Assembly: GCF_028826105.1 (NCBI RefSeq)
Contig: NZ_JAQGPL010000001.1
Span: 3,560,501-3,624,500 of the forward strand
From: Paenibacillus humicola
GTDB lineage: Bacteria > Bacillota > Bacilli > Paenibacillales > Paenibacillaceae
Length of the DNA: 64,000 bases
Direction: 5' to 3'
The position numbers were made by a program, and so were the translations under genes. The notes under the pieces were generated by a model that saw only the letters and a program-made list of their open reading frames with translations, made no database searches and had not been told where the DNA came from. Numbering within the stretch: the first letter of the stretch is position 1; every line of letters begins with the position of its first letter. This document shows positions 35,092-45,843 of the stretch, one piece after another.

Positions 35092-36156
35092 GTGTCGACA
35101 ATCGCAGCCGGGCGGTCCAAACCGTCCCGAACGACCTCTTTCGTTCCGGAGCTGGTTTATTTCGAGCCCGCGGCGCTCGATTATCCGAAGGGGCGGCGCA
35201 TCATGGACTGGGTCCGGGACAGCGGCATCCCCTACCGGATGACGACCTCGCACAACCGAATTACGAACCTGCCCGGCGAAACCGAAACCGAGCAATATAA
35301 AATCGCCAAGCGCACATTGGTGGTCGGCATTCGCAAAACGCTCACGTTCGATACATCGAAGCCCTCCGCCGAATACGCCATCCCGATCGCGACGGGCTGC
35401 ATGGGACACTGTCACTACTGCTACCTGCAGACGACGCTCGGCGCAAAGCCGTATATCCGCGTCTATGTCAATACGGACGACATACTTAAAGCTGCCAAAG
35501 GCTATATCGACGAGCGCGCGCCGGAAATTACCCGCTTCGAAGCGGCCTGCACCTCCGACCCGGTCGGGCTGGAGCCGATTACGGGCAGCCTGCGCGAGCT
35601 GATCGAGTTCATGGCCGACCAGCCATTGGGACGGCTTCGCTTCGTTACCAAGTTCCATACCGTCGACTCGCTGCTCGACGCCCGGCATAACGGCCATACG
35701 CGCATCCGGTTCAGCGTCAACGACAAGTATGTCATCAACCATTTCGAGCCGTCCACCTCCCGCTTCGAGGATCGGATCGAGGCGGCCGCCAAGGTGGCTC
35801 GGGCCGGTTATCCGCTCGGTTTCATTATTGCGCCGATCATTTGGCACGACGGCTGGCAGGAAGGGTATGCGGAGCTGCTGGCATCGCTGGCGCAGGCGCT
35901 GCCCGAGGAGGCTCTGCCGGGTTTAACTTTCGAGCTGATTCAGCACCGGTTTACGAAAACGGCCAAAAACGTTATCGAGAAGCGTTATCCGAAGACGAAG
36001 CTGGAAATGGACATCGCGAAGCGCAAATATAAATGGGGACGCTGGGGACAGGGCAAATATGTCTATCCGGACGAGCAGGCCGAAGCGCTGCGGCTCTTTA
36101 TCAGCGAACGCATTTTCGAGCATTTTCCCGATGCCAATATCGAATATTTCACTTAA
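35092..36156 (+). CDS. splB: Spore photoproduct lyase
   Basis: A 354-residue radical SAM enzyme that reverses the thymine dimer (spore photoproduct) formed by UV in dormant spores. The cluster motif CMGHCHYC gives Cys103, Cys107 and Cys110, and a further conserved Cys in [11 protein letters not shown] (Cys153) matches the H-atom donor of the family. GTG at 35092 has GGAGG eight bases upstream. No splA-like gene precedes it. It is divergent from mntR and convergent with ccdA, overlapping that gene's end by four bases. Confidence 0.96.
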   Translation: MSTIAAGRSKPSRTTSFVPELVYFEPAALDYPKGRRIMDWVRDSGIPYRMTTSHNRITNLPGETETEQYKIAKRTLVVGIRKTLTFDTSKPSAEYAIPIATGCMGHCHYCYLQTTLGAKPYIRVYVNTDDILKAAKGYIDERAPEITRFEAACTSDPVGLEPITGSLRELIEFMADQPLGRLRFVTKFHTVDSLLDARHNGHTRIRFSVNDKYVINHFEPSTSRFEDRIEAAAKVARAGYPLGFIIAPIIWHDGWQEGYAELLASLAQALPEEALPGLTFELIQHRFTKTAKNVIEKRYPKTKLEMDIAKRKYKWGRWGQGKYVYPDEQAEALRLFISERIFEHFPDANIEYFT

Positions 36157-36866
36157 AATTTCAGCCATTCCGGCGTCAGCGAGTTGAGCCAGATCGTAAT
36201 TTTGGTCATTTGGTCCGTAAACAGCAGAAAGCCCATAAGCAGCATGACCGAACCGCCGACTTTCATCATGATGCCGGAATAGCGGACGATCCAGCGCGTC
36301 GAGCCGATGAAAAAGGCGAGCACGAAAAACGGAATCGCAAAGCCGAGCGCGTATGCGGTCGTCAGCTCGAACCAGGTGCCGGGCTGCGAAGCCGCCATCA
36401 TCAAAATCGCCGCCAAAATCGGCCCCGTGCACGGAGACCAGCCCGCCGAGAAGCCGATGCCGAACACGAACGAAGCGAGGTAGCCCGAACGTTTCATGCG
36501 CAGATCCATTTTCCGTTCCTTCATAAGCACCCGCGGCTGAAAGACGCCGACCAGAATCAGCCCCATCAGGATGATCAGGACGGCCGAAATTTGGCGGATG
36601 ACCGCCTGGTAATCCGAGAACAGCTCGGCGAATTTGTTGGTGCTGTAGCCCAACGTGTAGTAGACGACCGAGAAGCCGATAATAAAAAACAGCGTATGCG
36701 TCATCGTCCGCAGCCGGACTTCCTTCCCGGGACGATCGCTTTTCAAATCGGTGACGGAAATGCCGGTGATGTAGGACAAATAGGACGGATACAGCGGCAA
36801 GCAGCACGGCGAAATGAAGGATGCGATGCCGGCGCCGAACGCTGCCCACACCGTGACATCGGACAT
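36153..36866 (-). CDS. ccdA: Cytochrome c biogenesis/thiol-disulfide protein CcdA
   Basis: A 237-residue protein with six membrane helices. Redox Cys residues are in FISPCCLPLYPS (helix 1) and GWSPCTGP (helix 4). CcdA passes reducing equivalents across the membrane for cytochrome c maturation and for spore cortex synthesis. Its 3' end overlaps splB by four bases, convergently. Confidence 0.93.
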   Translation of the reverse strand: MSDVTVWAAFGAGIASFISPCCLPLYPSYLSYITGISVTDLKSDRPGKEVRLRTMTHTLFFIIGFSVVYYTLGYSTNKFAELFSDYQAVIRQISAVLIILMGLILVGVFQPRVLMKERKMDLRMKRSGYLASFVFGIGFSAGWSPCTGPILAAILMMAASQPGTWFELTTAYALGFAIPFFVLAFFIGSTRWIVRYSGIMMKVGGSVMLLMGFLLFTDQMTKITIWLNSLTPEWLKF

Positions 36867-36933
36867 TGGCGATAAACCTCGTTTCTATCGGAAAATGAGG
36901 CCGGCCGCCTATAGCAGCGGCCGGGAGCAGCCA

Positions 36934-37737
36934 TCACGTGCTGAACCTGCGGCGGAACGTAAGCAGAATGAGCAGCGCGGCAATGAGCAGCAGGACGATC
37001 GTGCCTCCGGGAGCGAGATTCCATACGCCGGCGATCAGCAGGCCGCCGATGACGGCAAGCTCGGCGATGCCGATCACGGTGACGATCGACTGCCGGAAGC
37101 TTCGGGCCGCCACGAGACTGCACGCCGCCGGAATCGTCAGCAGCGCGGACACAAGCAGCGCGCCGACGATTTTAATCGCGACGCTGATGACGAGGGCGGT
37201 CAGCACGCTGATCATGAAATTGAAATAGCGGGTCGGCAGGCCGCCGACCGCCGCCGCATCCTCGTCGAAGGTCAGCAGGAACAGCTCCTTGGCGTGCAGC
37301 CGCACCGCGATCAGCACAAGCGCCGTGACGATCGCGATCAGCAGAAGATCGACATTGTCGAGCGTATAGATGCTTCCGAACAAATAGCCGCTGACGCTGA
37401 CATTAAAGCCTCTGCCCATCGAGAAAAGCAGCGAAGCGAGCGCGACGCCGCCGGACATAATGATGGCGATCGACAGCTCCGCGTACGACTTATACGTCTT
37501 GCGCAGCTTCTCGATCGCAAACGTGGCCGCCAGCGCGAATATAAGGCCGGCGCCGATCGGATAGACGCCGATGAGAAAACCGAGCGCGACGCCGGCAATC
37601 GAAACGTGCGCCAGCGTATCGCCGATCATCGACAGGCGGCGCAGCACCAGGAACAGCCCCATCAGCGGGGCCGTTATGCCGATCAGGATGCCGCCGAGCA
37701 GCGCCCGCTGAAAAAATTCACTCGTTACGATATCCAA
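36934..37737 (-). CDS. znuB: Metal (zinc) ABC transporter permease
   Basis: A 267-residue ABC-3 family permease with about eight helices and the segment MIGDTLAHVSIAGVALGF typical of ZnuB/MntB proteins. TTG at 37737 overlaps the ATPase gene by 20 bases. The upstream Zur box points to zinc as substrate rather than manganese. Confidence 0.92.
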   Translation of the reverse strand: MDIVTSEFFQRALLGGILIGITAPLMGLFLVLRRLSMIGDTLAHVSIAGVALGFLIGVYPIGAGLIFALAATFAIEKLRKTYKSYAELSIAIIMSGGVALASLLFSMGRGFNVSVSGYLFGSIYTLDNVDLLLIAIVTALVLIAVRLHAKELFLLTFDEDAAAVGGLPTRYFNFMISVLTALVISVAIKIVGALLVSALLTIPAACSLVAARSFRQSIVTVIGIAELAVIGGLLIAGVWNLAPGGTIVLLLIAALLILLTFRRRFST

Positions 37738-38545
37738 GCTGAGCGCCTACTTTCCCGTTCTCGAGCGAATGACGAAGCTCGCGCAGGCTGTGCGTCAAAT
37801 TCGTCTCTCCGCAATCCTCCAAATCGTGGGAATGGCGGACGTAAAACTTCAGCTTGCCGCATTCCTTCAACGGTTCCTGGCCCAGATAGGTACGAATCAT
37901 GTCCATATCGTGGGATACCATCAGGAACGTGATATGGTGATGCTGATGCATATGCTTGATCAAATGAAAAAATCCTTCCTGCGTCTCGGAATCGATGCCG
38001 ACCGTCGGCTCGTCCAGGATAAGCAGCGCGGGATTGCTGATCAGCGCCCGCGCCAGAAACGCCCGCTGCTGCTGGCCGCCGGACAGCTGCCCGATCCGCT
38101 TGCCGGCCAAATCCTCGATGTTCATGACGTGCAGCGCCTCGTCGCATTTGGCTTGATCGGCCTTTGATATGCTCCGGAACAGCTTGTTTCTGCTGTATAA
38201 GCCGGAAAGCACGACCTCCCTTACCGTTGCGGGAAAAAGCGGATTGAAGCTGTTCTTTTGCGGGACATAGCCGATCCGGTTCCAACCGCGGAACCGTTCG
38301 ATCGGCTCTCCGAACAGCTTGACCGTTCCGCGGTCCGGCTTCAGCAGTCCGACGATGATGCGGAGCAGCGTCGTTTTGCCGGCGCCGTTCGCGCCGATGA
38401 GGCCGACGAAATCGCGCTCCTGTACCGCGAAGTCGATTCCGTTTAACACCGGCTTCTGCTGGTACGAGAACGAAATATCCGACAGCTCGACAATGGATGG
38501 ATGGCAAACGAGTTCTTTTTCCGGCTTTAACTGCCGTGCCAGCAT
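37718..38545 (-). CDS. znuC: Metal (zinc) ABC transporter ATP-binding protein
   Basis: A 275-residue ABC ATPase. Walker A is GANGAGKTTLLR, signature LSGGQQQRAFLARAL, Walker B LLILDEPTVGID and the switch His is in MVSHDMDM. ATG at 38545 is preferred because GGGAGG lies eight bases upstream; a GTG at 38554 overlaps that site. It lies between znuA and znuB in one operon. Confidence 0.95.
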   Translation of the reverse strand: MLARQLKPEKELVCHPSIVELSDISFSYQQKPVLNGIDFAVQERDFVGLIGANGAGKTTLLRIIVGLLKPDRGTVKLFGEPIERFRGWNRIGYVPQKNSFNPLFPATVREVVLSGLYSRNKLFRSISKADQAKCDEALHVMNIEDLAGKRIGQLSGGQQQRAFLARALISNPALLILDEPTVGIDSETQEGFFHLIKHMHQHHHITFLMVSHDMDMIRTYLGQEPLKECGKLKFYVRHSHDLEDCGETNLTHSLRELRHSLENGKVGAQLGYRNE

Positions 38546-38581
38546 CCGCTTCACCTCCCGCTTGATGCGTCCGTAGTCCTA

Positions 38582-39535
38582 TTATTGTAATGCCTTCAGC
38601 AAATTTTGCAAATTCGCTTTCATAATCGAAAAATAATCGTCGCCGTTTTTCTCCTGCTCGGGCGTCAGCCCTTCGAGCGGATTAAGCACGAGCGTGCCGG
38701 CCCCCGTTTCGCCCGCCAGCGTTTTCGCCAGCTCATCGGAAACAAGCGATTCAAAGAAAATGTATTTGACGCCTTGATCCTTCACGAATTTGGCGATATG
38801 CAGCAGATCCTGCGCTTTCGGCTCGGCATCGGGGGACAGCCCCATGATCGACACTTGATGCAGGCCGTAATCGCGTGCCAAATAACCGAACGCCTGGTGA
38901 GAAACGACGATATTCCGGTGCGGAACGGCAGACAGCTTATTTGTATATTCCTCATCGAGCGCGTCGAGCTTCGCCTTCAGCTTGTCGTAATTGCCTTCGT
39001 AATCCGCTTTGTGCGGCGGATCGACCTGCTGCAGCGCGGAAAGCACGGTGCCGGCCATCACGATCATCGATTTCGGGCTCACCCACGTATGCGGATCGGT
39101 TCCGGCGCTTCCTCCGCCGTCGGGATTGCCGGCAATAAGCTTGATTCCTTTGCTTGCCTCGAGCGTAACCAGCTTGGAATCGCCGGGAAGGCCCTGCAGA
39201 AAATCGTTCACCCAGCCTTCCAGCCCGGCCCCGTTATAGAGGAACAGCTGCGCTTTGGAGGCCGTATCGAGATCGCGGCTTTTCGGACTCCAATCGTGCG
39301 GCTCGACCCCGGCGGGAATCAAATTGATCGCGTTGACGTTTTTGCCGCCGATTTCTTTGGCCAGAAAATAAAGCGGATAAAAGCTCGTTACGACGTTCGT
39401 CTTTCCCTTCTCGAGCCGGCTGCCTTCGGCGCCGGCACAGCCGGAAAGCGCAAACGCCGTCAGCAGAAGCGCCGCGAGCAGCCATGCAGCCGGCGTGCAG
39501 CGACGGGCACTAACCGGTCGATGTCGAATCGGCAT
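38582..39535 (-). CDS. znuA: Zinc ABC transporter substrate-binding lipoprotein
   Basis: A 317-residue lipoprotein. The lipobox LSGC lies near residue 33. Metal-binding His residues are in GVEPHDWSPK, GTDPHTWVSPKS and VVSHQAFGYLARDYG, typical of cluster 9 (Zn/Mn) binding proteins. There is no long His-rich loop; a Gly/Ser-rich segment takes its place. GGGGAG lies nine bases before the ATG. It is the first gene of the operon under a Zur-box promoter. Confidence 0.94.
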   Translation of the reverse strand: MPIRHRPVSARRCTPAAWLLAALLLTAFALSGCAGAEGSRLEKGKTNVVTSFYPLYFLAKEIGGKNVNAINLIPAGVEPHDWSPKSRDLDTASKAQLFLYNGAGLEGWVNDFLQGLPGDSKLVTLEASKGIKLIAGNPDGGGSAGTDPHTWVSPKSMIVMAGTVLSALQQVDPPHKADYEGNYDKLKAKLDALDEEYTNKLSAVPHRNIVVSHQAFGYLARDYGLHQVSIMGLSPDAEPKAQDLLHIAKFVKDQGVKYIFFESLVSDELAKTLAGETGAGTLVLNPLEGLTPEQEKNGDDYFSIMKANLQNLLKALQ

Positions 39536-39558
39536 CTTCGTTTGCTCCCCTGTATACT

Positions 39559-39577
39559 AATCGTAACCATTACAATT
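39559..39577. promoter_or_regulatory. Zur box
   Basis: AATCGTAACCATTACAATT is a 9-1-9 inverted repeat (seven of nine pairs) very close to the Bacillus Zur operator. It lies immediately downstream of the -10 of the znuA promoter, over the expected transcription start. Confidence 0.8.
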
Positions 39578-39581
39578 GATA

Positions 39582-39611
39582 ATTATAGAATTGCGCCGCG
39601 GGGCATGTCAA
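39582..39611 (-). promoter_or_regulatory. Promoter of the znuACB operon
   Basis: On the minus strand TTGACA (39611-39606) is followed after 18 bases by TATAAT (39587-39582), both perfect hexamers. Its -35 lies just past the metG terminator. Confidence 0.88.
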
Positions 39612-39613
39612 TG

Positions 39614-39643
39614 TCAAAACCGCCGTCCCCTGCGGGACGGCGG
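39614..39643 (-). terminator. Terminator of metG
   Basis: On the minus strand CCGCCGTCCC (39643-39634) pairs with GGGACGGCGG (39629-39620), followed by TTTTG. The T-tract abuts a TTGACA of the znuA promoter region. Confidence 0.85.
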
Positions 39644-39656
39644 CGTACGTTCATCA

Positions 39657-42050
<2,394 letters not shown>

Positions 42051-42053
42051 CAC

Positions 42054-42083
42054 ACTATACCGAATCGCCGCCTGCGCTGTCAA
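42054..42083 (-). promoter_or_regulatory. Promoter of metG, inside the end of yidD
   Basis: On the minus strand TTGACA (42083-42078), an 18-base spacer and TATAGT (42059-42054). The whole element lies within the last codons of yidD, so the yidD C-terminus is shaped by the promoter. Confidence 0.85.
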
Positions 42084-42363
42084 GCTTGCCGGAAGCGCCG
42101 TCGCCCGCCCCGCCGGCCCGGGCCGCGGCGGCCCGTTCCGCCTTCGTCGGGGGCACGTGATCGATCCCCCCGGGATGAAACGGATGGCAGCGGGCGATGC
42201 GCCGGGCGGCGAGCCATCCGCCCTTCAGCGGGCCGTGCTTTTCGATCGCCTGAAGGGCGTATTCCGAGCAGGTCGGATAGAACCGGCACGTCGGGGGCTT
42301 CAGCGGGGAAATGAACCGGCGGTAAAAACGGATCGGCGCCTGCGCAGCCCTTCGCAGCTTCAT
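42055..42363 (-). CDS. yidD: Membrane protein insertion efficiency factor YidD
   Basis: A 102-residue protein with the family core [20 protein letters not shown], then [20 protein letters not shown] and [15 protein letters not shown] Gly/Ala-rich tail of about 25 residues follows. It helps YidC insert membrane proteins. The tail overlaps the metG promoter. Confidence 0.95.
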   Translation of the reverse strand: MKLRRAAQAPIRFYRRFISPLKPPTCRFYPTCSEYALQAIEKHGPLKGGWLAARRIARCHPFHPGGIDHVPPTKAERAAAARAGGAGDGASGKLDSAGGDSV

Positions 42364-42610
42364 TTGGCCGCCCTCCCTTCCCTTCGCTCCGCGTCAATGA
42401 AAACCCGTTAAGAAAAGCCGATGCCGATTTTCAGCTGTCCGGCTGCCTGCAACCCCATCATGACCGAAAATCACGATTGCGTCAACGGCAGCCGCATCCT
42501 CCCGAAGCCCGGCGGTACATGTGTCGTAAATTTGAAGCTTATTTGTCATTTAAACGGATTATAGACCGTTTTCATTTGTGTTACCTTATCGTTGTGTCGC
42601 ATAATTAGAG

Positions 42611-42616
42611 TATAAT
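42611..42616 (+). promoter_or_regulatory. -10 element ahead of the Gfo/Idh operon
   Basis: TATAAT at 42611-42616 lies 28 bases before the first start codon. No convincing -35 at 16-18 bases was found, which would fit activator-dependent transcription by the AraC protein encoded downstream (inferred). Confidence 0.5.
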
Positions 42617-42643
42617 TTTACGAAAACATTAGGAGGAACCTCA

Positions 42644-43633
42644 ATGATCCGCGTTGCAATGCTCAGCTATTGGCACGTCCACGCCTGGGACTACACGAAG
42701 CAGGCCCAAGCAAATCCGAATACCGAAATCGTCGCCGTCTGGGACGAGCTGGAAGACCGCGGCCGGGAAAACGCCGGCAAGCTCGGCGTTCCGTTCGTTG
42801 CCGATTTGGATGAGCTGCTCGCCCGCGCGGACATCGACGCCGTTATCGTCGATACGCCGACCAATCTTCACCGCGACGTGATGGTGAAAGCGGCCCGCGC
42901 CGGAAAACATATCTTTACGGAGAAGGTCGTGGCGCCCACGCTGCGCGAAGTGAACGAAATTTTAAGCGCCATCCGTGAAGCCGGCGTGAAGCTGACCGTC
43001 TCCTTGCCGCGTCTGAACGACGGCTATACACTGGCCGCTCAGGAAGTCCTCGCCAAGGGGCTGCTTGGAGAACTGACGCAGGCGCGCGTCCGCCTGTCCC
43101 ATAACGGCGCGACGGCCGGCTGGCTGCCGTCCCATTTCTTCAACCAGGAGCAGTGCGGCGGCGGTGCGCTGATCGACCTCGGCTGCCACCCGATGTATTT
43201 GACCCGCCTGTTCCTCGGCCTGCCGCAGTCCGTCAGCGCATCGTACGGCTACGTGACCGGCAAGGACGTCGAAGACAATGCGGCCGTCCTGCTGCATTAC
43301 GGCAAGGCGATCGGCATCGTCGAAGCGGGCTTCGTCAACAGCCACTCGCCGTTCTGCGTTGAAATTCACGGCACCGAAGGGACGCTGCTGTACGGCCTGC
43401 CGGACGCGGTGATCCGCGTGCGCAGCAACAAGCTGGACGCCAAGGAATGGGTAACGGTGGATATCCCGGCTAACCGCGAATCCGCGTTCGAGCAATGGGT
43501 CGGCCATGTTTTGAACGGCACGACCGCCGACGAGAACATCGCGCTGGCAACCGATTTGACAAAGCTGATGGAAGCATCTAATCTGTCGGCCGCCGAGAAA
43601 CGCACCGTCTCGCTCAGCGAGCTGCAGGGCTGA
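42644..43633 (+). CDS. Gfo/Idh/MocA family oxidoreductase
   Basis: A 329-residue NAD(P)-dependent dehydrogenase-like protein. The Rossmann domain covers about 1-120, with an N-terminal IRVAMLSYWHVHAWDY that departs from the usual GxGxxG and the segment KHIFTEKVVAPTLRE containing the conserved EK. The substrate domain includes GGGALIDLGCHPMYL. The weakened dinucleotide loop raises doubt about cofactor use. AGGAGG lies seven bases before the ATG. It is the first of a three-gene set with an AraC regulator and a second paralogue; the substrate is probably a sugar or polyol, inferred from the family. Confidence 0.88.
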   Translation: MIRVAMLSYWHVHAWDYTKQAQANPNTEIVAVWDELEDRGRENAGKLGVPFVADLDELLARADIDAVIVDTPTNLHRDVMVKAARAGKHIFTEKVVAPTLREVNEILSAIREAGVKLTVSLPRLNDGYTLAAQEVLAKGLLGELTQARVRLSHNGATAGWLPSHFFNQEQCGGGALIDLGCHPMYLTRLFLGLPQSVSASYGYVTGKDVEDNAAVLLHYGKAIGIVEAGFVNSHSPFCVEIHGTEGTLLYGLPDAVIRVRSNKLDAKEWVTVDIPANRESAFEQWVGHVLNGTTADENIALATDLTKLMEASNLSAAEKRTVSLSELQG

Positions 43634-43665
43634 TTTTATCCAAGTGAAAGGAGCGGAGCGGCTGC

Positions 43666-44676
43666 ATGGCTAAACCGTTTGCATATGCTTTGATGGTCGA
43701 CAAGATGGACGCCATCGACCGGCTGGAGATCAGCTTTCGCTGGGGCGGCTACGGCTTCCGGGTGCTCCGCTGCCACCTCACAACGTTCACGCCGGGCAAA
43801 ATGATTCGCTTTCACAAGCATTCGGAATACGAGTTTCATTTTATTCCCCGGGGCAAAGGGACCGTCATCCTGGGCGAAACGAAGCACTCGCTGCACGAAG
43901 GGCTGTTTTATTTGACCGGTCCGGGTGTCATCCACCAGCAGGAAGCGGACGCCCGCGAAGCGATGGATGAGCTGTGCCTGCATGTTGATATCGTCAAGCT
44001 GGGCGAAGCCGGCGGGGAGCCGGATGCGGAAGCGTGGGGCGAGAAATGGGAGCGGCTCGAAGCCGAGATGTGCGTCCGCTCGCTCGATGCGCTGCCGCAG
44101 CGTCCGCTTGCCGATCAATACAACGCGATGTCGTGGTTTCTGACCGCGTACCGTGCCTTGAGGGAAGAGCAGCCGGGCGCGTTCTCGACGATCAAGCAGT
44201 CGATCATCCAGATTTTGCTGCGGTCGGGCAGAATGTGCTCGGTGCCGCAGGCGACGTTCGAGCCGCCGGCCCGCAACATGAACGAGCATCGCTTCAACAT
44301 CGCCACCCAGTTTATTCACGACAATTATTCGCTGCCGATTACGCTGCAGGAGGTGGCCGAGCGCATCCCGATCAGCGGGAGGCAGCTTCAGCGCATTTTC
44401 CGGGAACGCGGCGCGGAATCGTTCAGCGCCTATCTCGAAAATTACCGGCTCAGCCAGGTATGCGCCGCCATCGTGGAAGGCCGGAGCTCGTTTGAGCAAA
44501 TTGCCGTCGAGCACGGCTTTGCCAGCAGCAATTACTTGTATTACGTCTTCAAGAAGCGGTTCCATATGACACCGAAGCAGTTTAAGGAAAAGCAGCTTGC
44601 GGACGGATCGGTTCGCCCCAGGCTTCATCCCCATATTGGAAACGGAGCTGAACACAATCATGAGCAAAACGCTTAA
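43666..44676 (+). CDS. AraC family transcriptional regulator
   Basis: A 336-residue protein. The N-terminal cupin sensor domain covers about 35-120 (GKMIRFHKHSEYEFHFIPRG). The C-terminal double helix-turn-helix covers about 210-310 (ITLQEVAERIPISGRQLQRI and FEQIAVEHGFASSNYLYYVF). It is probably a local regulator of the flanking oxidoreductases. It lies 32 bases after the first and overlaps the second by 17 bases. Confidence 0.92.
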   Translation: MAKPFAYALMVDKMDAIDRLEISFRWGGYGFRVLRCHLTTFTPGKMIRFHKHSEYEFHFIPRGKGTVILGETKHSLHEGLFYLTGPGVIHQQEADAREAMDELCLHVDIVKLGEAGGEPDAEAWGEKWERLEAEMCVRSLDALPQRPLADQYNAMSWFLTAYRALREEQPGAFSTIKQSIIQILLRSGRMCSVPQATFEPPARNMNEHRFNIATQFIHDNYSLPITLQEVAERIPISGRQLQRIFRERGAESFSAYLENYRLSQVCAAIVEGRSSFEQIAVEHGFASSNYLYYVFKKRFHMTPKQFKEKQLADGSVRPRLHPHIGNGAEHNHEQNA

Positions 44677-45739
44677 AATCGGCATTATCGGCAGCGGCGG
44701 CATCGCCCGCGCCCATATCAACCAGTACAAAAAGCTGCCGGACGTCGAAGTCGCCGCCGTCGCGGACGTCGTGCCGGGCAAGGCGCAGCAGTTTATCGAG
44801 GCGCTCGGTCTCGAAGGCGCGGCCGCGTACGAAGATCACCGCAAACTGCTTGAGCTGGATTTGGACGGCGTCAGTATTTGTACGCCGAACGTCGCGCATC
44901 ACACCACCGCGGTGGACGCCATGCGGGCGGGCAAGCAGGTGCTGCTGGAGAAGCCGATGTCCGTCACGCTCGCCGAGGCGCTCGACATGGTTCAAGTATC
45001 GCGCGAAACGGGCCGCATGCTGACGATCGGTTTCCAGCCGCGCTACGACCCGAACATGAAGCTGGTTCAGGATATCGTGCAGTCCGGCAAGCTCGGAAAA
45101 GTTTATTATGTCGAGACGGGCGGCGGACGCCGCCGCGGCATGCCGGGCGGGACGTTCATCCGCAAGGAGCTGGCCGGCGCAGGCGCGATGGCCGATATCG
45201 GCTGCTATTCGCTCGATATGGCGCTGAACGCGATGGGCTACCCGAAGCCGCTGACCGTTTCGGCCTACACGTCCAATTATTTCGGCACGAATCCGCTGTA
45301 TCACAAGGAAGCGGAAAAGTTCGAGGTCGAGGATTTCGGCGTCGCCATGGTCCGGTTCGAAGGCGACCTTGTGCTGCAGTTCAAAATCTCGTGGGCGATG
45401 CACATGGATTCGCTCGGCTCGACGATGTTCCTCGGGACGGACGCGGGACTCAAGGTTAATCCGTTCGGCTCCGGCAACTGGTCGGGCGTCTGGGACGGCA
45501 AGGTCGGCAATTTGACGCTGTACCATGATTTTATGGGTCAGCAGACGTCGACGCCCGTGCCGATTATCGAGCATTCGAAGGACTTGTTCTTCGAAAAGGT
45601 GCGCGATTTCGTGGACGCGGTGCGCGAGGGCCGTCCGGCGCCGATTCCGGCCGATCAAATCGTGATCCAGCAGGCCATCATCGACGGCGTGCTCCGTTCG
45701 GCCGATCTGAAACGCGAGGTCTCGATCGAACTGCCGTAA
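44660..45739 (+). CDS. Gfo/Idh/MocA family oxidoreductase
   Basis: A 359-residue protein. The Rossmann motif GIIGSGGIARAHINQY is at residues 8-23, and the conserved EKPMSVTLAEA follows near residue 100. The C-terminal sheet domain includes GAMADIGCYSLDMALNAMG. ATG at 44660 overlaps the AraC gene, indicating coupling. It is likely a sugar or inositol-type dehydrogenase; the substrate is unknown. A strong terminator follows. Confidence 0.93.
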   Translation: MSKTLKIGIIGSGGIARAHINQYKKLPDVEVAAVADVVPGKAQQFIEALGLEGAAAYEDHRKLLELDLDGVSICTPNVAHHTTAVDAMRAGKQVLLEKPMSVTLAEALDMVQVSRETGRMLTIGFQPRYDPNMKLVQDIVQSGKLGKVYYVETGGGRRRGMPGGTFIRKELAGAGAMADIGCYSLDMALNAMGYPKPLTVSAYTSNYFGTNPLYHKEAEKFEVEDFGVAMVRFEGDLVLQFKISWAMHMDSLGSTMFLGTDAGLKVNPFGSGNWSGVWDGKVGNLTLYHDFMGQQTSTPVPIIEHSKDLFFEKVRDFVDAVREGRPAPIPADQIVIQQAIIDGVLRSADLKREVSIELP

Positions 45740-45768
45740 GGAGCTTCCACTCGATCGGGCACAACAAA

Positions 45769-45814
45769 AGCCTTCTCTCCCTCAGCATGTTGGCTTCGGG
45801 AGAGAAGGCTTTTT
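45769..45814 (+). terminator. Terminator of the Gfo/Idh-AraC operon
   Basis: AGCCTTCTCTCCC (45769-45781) pairs fully with GGGAGAGAAGGCT (45798-45810), followed by T. It probably also serves the convergent gene that ends at 45844. Confidence 0.93.
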
Positions 45815-45843
45815 GACTTGCCCGTTTGATTTGCCTGTACGCA

